A stretch of 64,000 nt of DNA. Source: Kingdonia uniflora (lineage: Eukaryota > Streptophyta > Magnoliopsida > Ranunculales > Circaeasteraceae). Location of the stretch: NCBI GenBank assembly GCA_014058105.1, contig JACGCM010001101.1:1-64000 (forward strand), written 5' to 3'. The notes beneath the pieces were generated by a model. That model was not told the DNA's origin and made no database searches. It saw nothing but the letters and a program-made list of their open reading frames with translations. The position numbers and the translations under genes are program-made. Numbering within the stretch: the first letter of the stretch is position 1; each line of letters opens with the position of its first letter. This document shows positions 23,736 through 35,825 of this stretch, in pieces.

Positions 23736-25269
23736 CTACAATCTTGAATTTTATATAAAACCTGTACGGATTTCGAACCACTCCATCCTTTAGATTGCAA
23801 TTATGATAAATTTTATAACGGCAATTTTTGAGAGGTTGGATCGCATTAAAGAGCTGGTTAAGACCGACAAAAAGCTAAGATCGTTACCAATGAGTAGCAA
23901 TAATCCAACCTTTAAATTAAGACCGGTTCGGATTTCCCCCCACACCGGTGCTTTATATTATAATTCACAGAATCTTCACTACCGTCAACTCGTTTGGGAG
24001 GTTTGATCGTGGTTAACTATTTCCTCTAGCCTAACAACAAGCGTTAGGATTGTTACCAAATGCGCAGGAAAACTCAAGGCTTTTATTTAGAAAGGTTCGG
24101 TTTTTTGAACCACTCCGATACTTTAGATCGCAATTCAAAGAAACTTGGCTACCGGTAACTTGTCCGAGTGGTTGGATCGTGGTTAAGAGCTTATTTTTGA
24201 CAGACAACCCACTAGGATATTTACCAAATTAGTATCAACACTCTCGACTTTACTTTAGAATCGATACGGATTTTTCACCACTCCGATGTTTTAAATTGCA
24301 TTTCTGAAAACTAAGCTGCCGCAACTCGTTTGGGAAGTTGGATCGCGGTTAAGTGTTTCCACTGTACCAACAAAAAGCGCTAGGATAGTTACTAAATGAG
24401 TAGATAGAATTCAGAGTTTTTTTTAAAACCTGTTCGGATTTCGATCCACTCCATGCTTTAGATTGCAATTGGAGATACTTTGCTAGCGATAAATCGTTTG
24501 AGTGGTTGGATCACAGTAAAGAGTTTCTTTTAGACTGACAACAAGCTAAGATTGTAAACAAATGAGTAGCAACAATCCAACCATAAGTTATGACCGGCGC
24601 GGATTTCCCACCTCTCCGGTGCTTTATATTATAATTCCCAGAAACTTCACTGCCATCAACTCGTTTGGGAGGTTGGATTGTGGTTAACTGTTTCCTCTAT
24701 CCTAACAACAAGCGTTTGGATTGTTACCAAATGGGCAGGAAAACTCTTGGCTTTTAATTATGAAAGGTTCGGATTTCGAACCACACCGATACGTTAGATC
24801 GCAATTCTGGGAAGCTTAGCTAACGGTTACTTGTTCGAGTGGTGTGATCGTGGTTAAGAGCTTATTTTAGACCGACAACCAACTAGGATATTTTCCAAAT
24901 GAGTATCAACACTCTCGACTTTACTTTAGAATCGGTACGGATTTTCACCACTCCGATGTTTTAAATCGCAATTCTGGAAACTAGGCTACCGTAACTCGTT
25001 TGGGAAGTTGGATCATGGTTAAGTGTTTCCTCTCGACCAACAAAAAGCGCTAGGATAGTTACTCAATGAGTAGATACAATTCAGACTTTATTTAAAACCT
25101 GTTCGGATTTCGAACCACTCCATGCTTTAGATTGCAATTTGGAGATACTTTGCTCACGGAAAATCATTTGAGAGGTTGGATCGTAGTAAATAGTTTCTTT
25201 TAGATCGACAACAAGCTAAGATTGTAAACGAATGAGTAGCAACAATCTAACCTTTAAGTAATGACCGGC

Positions 25270-25300
25270 GCGGATTTCCCACCACTCGTTAGGGAAGATG
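25270..25300 (+). other. D-to-C junction
   Basis: TTTCCCACCACTC of D joins GTTAGGGAAGATGG of C. ACTC followed by G is present in both parents, so a short match mediated the join. About 380 bp are missing relative to two tetramers. Confidence 0.8.
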
Positions 25301-25977
25301 GATCGTGGTTAAGTGTTCCCTCTTGGCCAACAACAAGTGTTAGGATAGTTACCAAATGAGCTACAATCTGGAATTTTATTTAAAACCTGTGCGGATTTCG
25401 AACCACTCCATCCATTAGATTGCAATTATGAGAAATTTGGATAACGGTAAATTTTTTGATAGATTGGATCTTGGTAAAGAGCTTGTTTTAGACCGACAAC
25501 AATCTAAGATCGTTACCGAATGAGTAGCAACAATCCAACCTTTAAATTAAGACCGGTTTGGATTTCCCACCACTCCGATGCTTTATATTATAATTCCCAG
25601 AATCTTCACTGCCGTCAACTCGTTTGGGAGGTTGGATCGTGGTTAAGTGTTTCCACTAGTTTAACAACAAGCGCTAGGATAGTTACCAAATGAGCTGGAA
25701 CACTCTTGGCTTTTATTTAAGAATGATATGGATTTTGAACCACTCCGATACTTTAGATCGCAATTCTGAGAAACTTGGCTACCGGTAACATGTTCGAGAG
25801 GTTGGCTCGTGGTTAAGAGCATCATTAGACTGACAACAATTTACGATAGTTACCAAATGAGTATCAACACTCCCAACTTTACTTAAGAATCGGTACGTAT
25901 TTTTACCATTCCGATGCTTTAGATCGCAATTTGAAAATTATGCTACCGCAACTCGTTTGGGAAGTTGGATCATGGTT

Positions 25978-26010
25978 AAGTGTTTCCTCTCGACTTTACG
26001 GATTTTTCAC
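25978..26010 (+). other. C-to-B backward junction with inner gap
   Basis: TGTTTCCTCT of a C monomer jumps back to the second half of a B monomer (CGACTTTA), which itself lacks about 14 bp before CGGATTTTTCAC. The array gains about 100 bp here. Confidence 0.75.
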
Positions 26011-28302
26011 AACTCCGATGTTTTAAATCGCAATTCTGAAATCTAGGATACCGCAACTCGTTTGGGAAGATGGATCGTGGATAAGTGTTTTCTCTTGGCC
26101 AACAACAAGGGTTAGGATAGTTACTAAATGAGCTACAATCGTGAATTTTATTTAAAACCTGTACGGATTTCGATCCACTCCATCCTTTAGATTGCAATTA
26201 TGAGAAACTTGGATAACGGCAATTTTTTTGAGAGATTGGATCGTGGTAAAGAGCTTGTTTTCGACCGACAACAATCTAAGATCGTTACCGAATGAGTAGT
26301 AACAATCCAACCTTTAAATTAAGACCGGTTCGGTATTCCCACCACTCCGGTGCTTTATATTATAATTCCCAGAATCTTCACTTCCGTCAACTCAATTGGG
26401 AGGTTGGATCGTGGTTAAGTGTTTCCTCTAGTCTAACAACAAGCGCTAGGATAGTTACAAATGAGCAAGAAAACTCTCGGCTTTATTTATGAATGGTTCG
26501 GATTTGGAACCACTCCGATACTTTAGATCGCAATTCTAAGAATCTTGGCTACCGGCAACTTGTCCGAGTGGTTGGATCGTGGTTAAGAGCTTATTTTAGA
26601 CAGACAACCAGCTTGGATATTTTCCAAATGAGTATCAACAGTCTCGACTTTACTTTAGAATCGGTACGGATTTTACACCACTCCGATGTTTTAAATCGCA
26701 ATTCTGGAAACTAGGCTACCGCAACTCGTTTGGGAAGTTGGATCGTGGTTAAGTGTTTCCGCTTGACCAACAAAAGCGCTAGGATAGTTACTCAATGAGA
26801 AGATACAATCAACAATTTTATTTAAAACCTGTTCGGATTTCGAACCACTCCATGCTTTAGATTGCAATTTGGAGATACTTTTCTAACGGTAAATCGTTTG
26901 AGAGGTTGGATCGTTGTAAATAGTTTCTTTTTGACCAACAACTAGCTAAGATTGTAAACGAATGAGTAGCAACTATTCAACCTTTAAGTTATGACCGGCT
27001 CGGATTTCCCACCACTCCGGTGCTTCATATTAAAATTCTCCAAAACTTCACTGCGGTCAACACGTTTGGGAGGCTGGATCGTGGTTAACTGTTTCCTCAA
27101 GCCCAACAAAAACGCTAGGATAGTTTCCAAATGAGCAAGAAAACTCTCGGCTTTATTTAAGAAAGGTTCGGATTTCAAACCACTCCGATACTTTTGATCG
27201 CAATTCTGAGAAACTTGGCTACCGGTAACTTGTCCGAGTTGTTGGATCGTGGTTAAGAGCTTATTTTAGACAGACAACCAACTAGGATATTTACCAAATG
27301 AGTATCAACATTCCAACTTTACTTTAGAATCGGTGTGGATTTTTCACCACTCCGGTTCTTTAGATCGTAATTCTGAACACTAGGCTACCGTAACTCGTTT
27401 GGGAAGTTGGATCGGGGTTAAGTAACTCCTCTTTACCAACAAAAAGCGCTAGGATAGTTACTGAATGAGTAGATGCAATCCAGACTATTATTTAAACCTG
27501 TTCGATTACGAACCACTCCATGCTATAGATTGCAATTTGGAGATAATTTGCTAACGGCAAATGGTTTGAGAGGTTGGATCGTAGTAAAGAGTTTCTTTTA
27601 GGCCGACATCAAGCTAAGATTGTAAGCGAATGAGTAGCAACAATCCAACCTTTAAGTTATGTCCGGTGCGGATTTCACACCACTCAGTTGCATTATATTA
27701 TAATTCCCAGAAATTTTCTACCGTAAACTCGTTGGGAGGTTGGATCATGGTTAAGTGTTTCCTCTAGCCTAACAACAAGCGTTAGGATAGTTACCAAATG
27801 AGCAGGAAAACTCTCTGCTTTTATTTAGGAAAGGTTCGGATTTCGAACCACTCTGATACTTTAGATCGCAATACTGAGAAACTTTGCTACCAGTAACTTG
27901 TTCGAGTGGTTGGATCGTGGTTAAGAGCATATTTTAGACAGGCAACCAGCTAGGATATTTACAAAATGAGTATCAACACTCCCGACTTTACTTTAAAATC
28001 GGTACGGATTTTTCACCACTCCAATGTTCTAAATCGCAATTCGGAAAACTGGGCTACCGCAACTCGTTTGGGAAGCTGGATCGTGGTTAAGTATTTCCTC
28101 TTGACCAACAATAAGCGCTAGGATAGTTACTTAATGAGTAGATACAATTTAGACTTTTATTTAAAACCTGTTCGGATTTCGAACCACTCCATGCTTTAGA
28201 TTGCTATTTGGAGATAATTTGCTAACGGCAAATCGTTTGAGAGGTTCGATCGCAATATAGAGTTTCTTTTAGACCTACGAGAAGCTAAGATTGTAAACGA
28301 AT

Positions 28303-28333
28303 GAGGAGCAGCAATCAAACTTTGCTGCCGTCA
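28303..28333 (+). other. D monomer with 66-bp deletion at AAAC repeats
   Basis: GCAATCAAAC joins TTTGCTGCCGTCAACTCG. In intact copies such as 31.76-31.86 kb the same two motifs are about 66 bp further apart. An AAAC sequence occurs at both edges, so the deletion removed one AAAC and what lay between. The tetramer is 607 bp. Confidence 0.83.
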
Positions 28334-29934
28334 ACTCGTTTGGGAGGTTGGAACGTGGTTAATTATTTCCTCTAGTCGAACAACAAGCGCTTTGATAGTA
28401 ACCAAAAGAGCAGGAATACTCTCGGCTTTTATTCAAGAAAGGCTCAGATTTCGAACCACTTCGATAATTTAGATCGCAATTATGAGAAACTTGGCTATCG
28501 GTAACTTGCTCGAGAGGTTGGCACGTGGCTAAGTCATTATTTTTGACCGAAAACAAGCTAGGATATTTACCAAATGAGTATCAACACTCCCGACTTTACT
28601 TTAGAATTGGTACGGATTTTTCACCATTCCGCTGCTTTATATCGCATTTCTGAAAACTAGGCTACCGCAACTCATTTGGAAATTCGATCGTGGTAAATTA
28701 TTCCTCATGGCCAACCAAAAAACGCCTACTCAATAAGCTACAATTTTGAATTTTATTTAAAACATGTACGGATTTCGAACCACTCCATCCTTTAGATTGC
28801 AATTCTGAGAAACTTGGATAACGGCAAATTGTTTGAGAGGTTGGATCGTAGTAATGTGCTTTTTTAGACCGAAAACAAGCTAAGATTGTAAACGAATGAG
28901 TAGCAGCAATCTAACCTTTAAATTATGACCAGCGCGGATTTCCCACCACTCCGGTGCTTTATATTTATTCCCAGAAACTTCACTGCCGTCAACTCGTTTG
29001 GGAGGATGGATCGTGGTTAACTGTCTCCTCTGGCCAAACAAATAGCGTTAGGATAGTTACCAAATGAGCAGGAAAACTCTCGGCTTTAATTTAAGAAAGG
29101 TTCGGATTTCGAACCACACCGATACTTTAGATCGCAATTCTGGGAAACTTGGCTACCAGTAACTGGTTCGAGTGGTTGGATCGTGGTTAAGAGCTTATTT
29201 TAGACAGACAGCTAACTAGGATATTTACAAAATGTGTATCAACACTCCGGATTTACTTTAGAATCGGTACAGATTTTTCACAACTCCGATGTTTTAATCG
29301 CAATTCTGAAAACTAGGCTACCGCAACTCGTTTGGGAAGTTGGATCGTGGTTAAGTATTTCCTCATGACCAACAACAAGTGTTAGGATAGTTACTCAATG
29401 AGCTACAATCATGAATTTTATTTAAAACCTGTACGGATTTCGAACCACTCCATCCTTTAGATTGCAATTATGAGAAATTTTTATAACGGCAAATTTTTTG
29501 AGAGGTTGGATCGCAGTAAAGGGCTTGTTTAAGACCGGCAAAAAGCTAAGATCGTTACCGAATGAGTAGCAACAATCCAACCTTTAAATTAAGACCGGTT
29601 CGGATTTCCCCCCACTCCGGTACTTTATATTATAATTCCCTGAAACTTCACCCCCGTCAACTCATTTGGGAGGTTGGATCGTGGTTAAGTGTTTTCTCGA
29701 GCCCAACAACAAGTGTTAGGATAGTTACCAAATGAGCAGGAAAACTCTCGGCTTTATTTAAGAAAGATTTTTATTTGAACCACTCCGATACTTTAGATCG
29801 TAATTCTGTGAAACTTGGCTACCGGTAACATGTTCGAGAGGTTGGCTCTCGGTTAAGAGCTTCATTAGACTGACAACAATTTAGGATAGTTACCAAATGA
29901 GTATCAACACACCCGACTTTACTTAAGAATCTGT

Positions 29935-29965
29935 ACGGATTTCGAACCCACGAACAAGAAGCGTT
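29935..29965 (+). other. Composite B-to-A junction, copy 1
   Basis: The B monomer end GGATTTCGAACCCA is joined to CGAACAAGAAGCGTTAGG, the middle of an A monomer. This inserts an extra partial A and lengthens the unit to 916 bp. The same junction occurs twice more, at 32.15 kb and (minus strand) at 35.81 kb. Confidence 0.85.
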
Positions 29966-30570
29966 AGGATAGTTACCAAATGAGCAGGAACACGTTAGGC
30001 TTTTATTTAAGAAAGGTTCGGATTTCGAACCCACCGATACTTTAGATCGCAATTTTGAGAAACTTTGCTACCGGAAACTTGTTCGAGAGGTTGGCTCCTG
30101 GTAAGAGCTTATTTTAGGCAGACAACCAGCTAGGATATTTACCAAATGAGTATCAACACTCCCGGCTTTTCTTCAGAACCGGTACGGATTTTTCACCACT
30201 CCGATGCTTTAGATCGCAATTCAGAAATCTTGGTTACCGCAACTCGTTTTGGAAGTTGGATCGGTAAATTATTTCCTCATGACCAACAACAAGCGCTATG
30301 ATAGTTACTCAATGAGAAGCTTCAATCCTGCCTTTTATTTAAAACCTGTTCGTATTTTGGACCACTCAGTGCTTTAAATTTCAATTTAGAGATACTTTTG
30401 TAACGGCAAATTGCTTGAGTGGTTGGATCGTAGTAAAAAGTTTCTTTAGACCGACAACAGGCTAAGATTGTAAACAAATAAGTAGCAATAATCCAGCCAT
30501 TAAGTTATAACCGGTGCTGATTTCCCACCACTCCGGTGCTTTATATTATAATTCCCATAAACCTCACAGT

Positions 30571-30625
30571 CGTCAAGTCGTTTGGGATCTTTACCAAATA
30601 GGCAGGGATACTCCTGGCTTTAATT
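30571..30625 (+). repeat. A-short variant, leftmost copy
   Basis: The deletion is the same as in Block VIII: CGTCAAGTCGTTTGGGAT then CTTTACCAAATAGGCAGGG. It is the only forward copy before the inverted segment. Confidence 0.88.
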
Positions 30626-32134
30626 TAAAACTGGTTCGGATTTCAAACCACTTCGATTCTTTATATCACAATTCGGAGAAACTTGGCTACCGGTAACATT
30701 TTCGAGAGGTTGGCTCGAGGTTAAGAGCTTCATTAGACCGACAACAATTTAGGATTGTTACCAAATGAGTATCAACACTCCCGACTTTACTTTAGAATCG
30801 GTACGGATTTTTACCATTCTGATGCTTTAGATCGCAATTCTGAAAACTATGCTACCGAAACTCGTTTGGGAAGTTGGATCGTGGTTAAGTGTTTCCTCTA
30901 GTCCAACAACAAGTGCTAGGATAGTTACTCAATGAGCTACAATCTTGAATTTTATTTAAAACCAGTACGGATTTCGAACCACTCCATCCTTGCAATTATG
31001 AGAAACTTGGATAGCGGCAAATTTTTTGAGAAGTTGGATCGTAGTAAAGAGCTAGTTTAAGACCGACATCAAGCTAGGATCGTTACCGATGAGTAGCAAC
31101 AATCCAACCGTTAAATTAAGAACGGTTCAGATTTCCCACCACTCGGTGCTTTATATTATAATTCCAAGAATCTTCACTCCTGTCAACTCGTTTGGGAGGT
31201 TGGATCGTGGTTAAGTGTTTCCTCTAGTATAACAACAAGCGCTAGGATAGGTTCCAAATGAGCAGAATCACTCTCGGCTTTTATTTAAGAAAGTTTTGGA
31301 TTTCGAACCACTCCGATACCTTAGATCGCATTTCTGAGCAACTTGGCTACCGGTAACTTGTTCGAGAGGTTAGCTCGCGGTTAAAAGCTAATTTTAGACC
31401 GACAACAAGCTAGGATATTTACCAAATGAGTTTCAACACTCCCGACTAAACTTTAGAATCGGTACGAATTTTTCACCACTCCGATGCTTTAGATCGCAAT
31501 TCTGAAAACTTGGCTACCGCATCTCGTTTGGGAAATTGGATCGTGGTTAAGTGTTTCCTCTTGACCAATAAAAAGCGCTAGGATAGTTATTCAATGAGTA
31601 GATACAATCCAGACTTTTATTTAAAACCTGTTCGGATTTCTAAACACTCCATGCTTTAGATTTCAATTTGGATTAACTTTGCTAACGGCAAATCGCTTGA
31701 GAGGTTGGATCGTAGTAAAAAGTTTCTTTTAGACCGACAACAAGCTAAGATTGCAAACAAATGAGGAGCAGCAATCTAACCTTTATGTTTTGGCCGGTGC
31801 GGATTTTCCACCATTCTGGTGCTTTATCTTATAATTCCCTGAAACTTCGCTGCCGTCAACTCGTTTGGGAGGTTGGAACGTGGTTAAGAGTTTCCTCTAG
31901 TCGAACAACACGCGTTTGGATTGTAACCAAGAGAGCAGAAAAACTCTCGGCTTTTATTTAAGAAAGATTTTTATTTCGAACCACTCCGATACTTTAGATC
32001 GCAATTCTGTGAAACTTGGCTACCGGTAACATGTTCGAGAGGTTGGCTCTCGGTTAAGAGCTTCATTAGACTGACAGCAATTTAGGATAGTTACCAAATG
32101 AGTATTAACACACCCGACTTTACTTAAGAATCTG

Positions 32135-32170
32135 TACGGATTTCGAACCCACCGAACAACAAGCGTTAGG
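32135..32170 (+). other. Composite B-to-A junction, copy 2
   Basis: The junction is the same as at 29.95 kb (TTTCGAACCCACCGAACAAC). The downstream A variant with GGAACACGTTAGGC is also shared. Both were inherited by copying one rearranged segment. Confidence 0.85.
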
Positions 32171-35129
32171 ATAGTTACCAAATGAGCAGGAACACGTTAG
32201 GCTTTTATTTAAGAAAGGTTCGGATTTCGAGCCCACCGATACTTTAGATCGCATTTTTGAGAAACTTTGCTACCGGTAACTTGTTCGAGAGGTTGGCTCC
32301 TGGTTAAGAGCTTATTTTAGACAGACAACCAGCTAGGATATTTACAAATTGTGTATCAACACTCCCGACTTTACTTTAGAATCGGTACGAATTTATCACA
32401 ACTCCGATGTTTTAAATTGCAATTCTGAAAACTAGGCTACCGCACCTCGTTTGGGAAGTTGGATCGTGGTTAAGTATTTCCTCATGACCAACTACAAGTG
32501 TTAGGATAGTTACTCAATGAGCTACAATCTTGAATTTTATTTAAAACCTGTACGGATTTCGAACCACTCCATCCTTTAGTTTGCAATTATGAAAAAATTT
32601 TATAACGGCAAATTTTATGAGATGTTGGTTTGATTGCTGCTCCTCATTCGTTTGCAATCTTAGCTTGTTGTCAGTCTATAAGAAACTTTTTACTACGATC
32701 CAACCTCTCAAGCGATTTGTCGTTAGCAAAGTTTCTCCAAATTGCAATCTAAAGCATGGAGTGGTTCAAAATCAGAGCAGGTTTTAAATAAAAGTCAAAA
32801 TTGTATCTACTCATTAAGTAACTATCCGAGCGCTTTTTATTGGTCAAGAGGAAACACTTAACCACGATCCAACTTCCCAAACGAGTTGCGGTAGCCTAGT
32901 TTTTAGAATTGCGATCTAAAGAACCGGAGTGGTGAAAAATCAGTACCGATTCTAAAGTAAAGTCGGGAGTGTTGATACTCATTTCGCAAATATCCTAGCT
33001 TGTTGTCGGTCTAAAATAAACTCTTAACCACGAGCCAACCACTCGAACAAGTTACCGGTAGCCAAGTTTCTTATAATTGCAATCTAAAGTATCACAGTGG
33101 TTCAAAATCCGAACCGTTCTTAAATAAAAGCCGAGAGTGTTCCTGCTCATTTGGTAACTATCCTAGCGCTTTTTGTTTGACTAGAGGAAACACTTATCCA
33201 TGATCCAACCTCTCAATCGAGTTGACGGCAGTGAAGTTTCTGGGAATTATAATATAAAGTACCGGGGTGGTGGGAAATTCGAACCGGTCTTAATTTAAGG
33301 TTGGATTGTTGCTACTCATTCGATAATGATCTTAACTTGTTTCAGTCTAAAACAAACTCTTTACTACTATCCAACCTCTCAAACAATTTGCCGTTATCCA
33401 AGTTTCTCAGAATTGCAATCTATAGGACGAAGTGGCTCGAAATCTGTAGAGGTTTTAAATAAAATTCAAGATTGTAGCTCATTGAGTAACTATCCTAGCG
33501 CTTGTTGTTGGCCATGAGGAAATAATTTACCACGATCCAACTTCCAAAATGAGTTGCGGTAGCCTAGTTTTCAGAATTGCGATCTAAAGCACCGGAATGG
33601 TGAAAAATCCGTACCAATTCTAAAGTAAAGTCGGGAGTGTTGATACTCATTTGGTAAATATCCTAGCTTGTTGTCGGTCTAAAATAATGTCTTAACCATG
33701 TGCCAACCTCTCGAGCAAGTTACCGATAGCCAAGTTTCTCATAATTGCGATCTAAATTATCGAAGTGGTTCGAAATCCGAGCCTTTCTTGAATAAAAGCC
33801 GAGAGTATTCCTGCTCTTTTGGTTACTGTCCAAGTGCCTGTTGTTCGACTAGAGGAAACACTTAACCACGTTCCAACCTCCCAAACGAGTTGACGGCAGC
33901 GAAGTTTCTGGGAATTATAAGATAAAGCACCGGAATGGTGGGAAATCCGCACCGGCCAAAACATAAAGGTTTGATTGCTGCTCCTCATTCGTTTACAATC
34001 TTAGCTTGTTGTCGGTCTAAAAGAAACTTTTTACTACGATCCAACCTCTCAAGCGATTTGCCGTTAGCAAAGTTTCTCCAAATTGAAATCTAAAGCATGG
34101 AGTGGTTAGAAATCCGAACAGGTTTTAAATAAAAGTCTGGATTGTATCTACTCATTGAGTAACTATCCCAGCGCTTTTTATTAGTCAAGAGGAAGCACTT
34201 AACCACGATCCAATTTCCCAAACGAGTTGCGGTAGCCAAGTTTTCAGAATTGCGTTCTAAAGCATCGGAGTGGTGAAAAATCCGTACCGATTCTAAAGAA
34301 AAGTCGGGAGTATTGATACTCATTAGGTAAATATCCTAGCTTGTTGTCGGTCTAAAATTAGCTTTTAACCGCGAGCTAACCTCTCGGACAAGTTACCGGT
34401 AACCAAGTTGCTCAGAATTGCGATCTAAATTATCGGAGTGGTTTGAAATCCAAATCTTGCTTAAATAAAATCCGAGAGTGTTTCTGCTCATTTGGAAACA
34501 ATCCTAGCGCTTGTTGTTAGACTAGAGGAAGCACTTAACCACGATCCAACCTCCCAAACGAGTTGACAGCAGTGAAGATTCTGGGAATTATAATATAAAG
34601 CACCGGAGTGGTGGGAAATCTGAACCGTTCTTAATTTAACGGTTGGATTGTTGCTACTCATTCGGTAACGATCTTAGCTTGTTGTCGGTCTAAAACTAGC
34701 TCTTTACTACGATCCAACCTCTAAAAAAATTTGCCGCTATCCAAGTTTCTCATAATTGCAATCTAAAAGGATGGAGTGGTTCGAAATCCGTACTGGTTTT
34801 AAATAAAATTCAAGATTGTAGCTCATTGAGTAACTATCCTTGCACTTGTTGTTGGACAAGAGGAAACACTTAACCACGATCCAACTTCCCAAATGAGTTT
34901 CGGTAGCATAGTTTTCAGAATTGCGATCTAAAGCATCAGAATGGTAAAAATCTGTACCGATTCAAAAGTAAAGTCGGGAGTGTTGATACTCATTTGGTAA
35001 CTATGCTAAATTGTTGTCGGTCTAATGAAGCTCTTAACCACGAGCCAACCTCTCGAAAATGTTACTGGTAGCCATGTTTCTCTGAATTGCGATATAAAGA
35101 ATCAAAGTGGTTTGAAATCCGAACCAGTC

Positions 35130-35187
35130 TGAAGTTAAAGCCAGGAGTGTCCCTGCCTATTTGGTAAAGATCCCAAACGACTTGACG
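35130..35187 (-). repeat. A-short variant inside the inverted segment
   Basis: Read on the minus strand, it begins CGTCAAGTCGTTTGGGATC and continues TTTACCAAATAGGCAGGG. It is closest to the copy at 30,571 (shared CTTTACC and ATAGGCAGGG), in line with the repeat of about 3.13 kb seen when the inversion is undone. Confidence 0.88.
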
Positions 35188-35799
35188 GCTGTGAGGTTTA
35201 TGGGAATTATAATATAAAGCACCGGAGTGGTGGGAAATCAGCACCGGTTATAACTGAATGGCTGGATTGTTGCTACTTATTTGTTTACAATCTTAGCCTG
35301 TTGTCGGTCTAAAAGAAGCTTTTTACTAGGATCCAACCACTCAAGCGATTTGCCGTTTGCAAAGTATCTCTAAATTGCAATTTAAAGCATTGAGTGGTCC
35401 AAAATACGAACAGGTTTTAAATAAAAGGCAGGATTGAAGCTTCTCATTGAGTAACTATCATAGTGCTTGTTGATGGTCATGAGGAAATAATTTACCGATC
35501 CAACTTCCAAAATGAGTTGCGGTAACCAAGATTTCTGAATTGCGATCTAAAGCATCGGAGTGGTGAAAAATCCGTACCGGTTATGAAGAAAAGCCGGGAG
35601 TGTTGATACTCATTTGGTAAATATCCTAGCTGGTTGTCTGCCTAAAATAAGCTCTTAACCAGGAGCCAACCTCTCGAACAAGTTACCGGTAGCAAAGTTT
35701 CTCAAACATGCGATCTAAAGTTTCGGTAGATTCGAAATCCGAACCTTTCTTAAATAAAAGCCTAACGTGTTCCTGCCCATTTGGTAACTATCCTAACGC

Positions 35800-35825
35800 T
35801 TGTTGTTCGGTGGGTTCGAAATCCG
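35800..35825 (-). other. Composite B-to-A junction, copy 3, inverted
   Basis: Read on the minus strand, this gives TTCGAACCCACCGAACAAC, the same join as at 32.15 kb. It lies inside the inverted segment. Confidence 0.85.

Larger units (their letters stand above)
18613..25287 (+). repeat. Block IV: degenerate tetramers with many small gaps
   Basis: A starts lie at 18982, 19653, 20325, 20993, 21665, 22270, 22846, 23515, 23983 and 24654. Spacings vary: 671, 672, 668, 672, 605, 576, 669, 468 and 671 bp. From about 20.87 to 23.2 kb there are many one- to three-base gaps compared with neighbours, for example GCTAAGATGTAAACG and CGTCAAACGTTTGG. Block I-type C and D monomers reappear at 23.2-23.9 kb. 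Confidence 0.82.
25288..32627 (+). repeat. Block V: junction-rich mixed tetramers
   Basis: A starts lie at 25613, 26385, 27055, 27722, 28329, 28987, 29655, 30571 (A-short), 31181 and 31854. Spacings are irregular (772, 670, 667, 607, 658, 668, 916, 610 and 673 bp) because of the insertions and deletions listed separately. Block I-type and Block II-type C and D monomers are mixed. The part from about 29.5 to 31.96 kb matches the complement of the inverted segment that follows, in the same order of A, A-short, A and A units. Confidence 0.85.
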
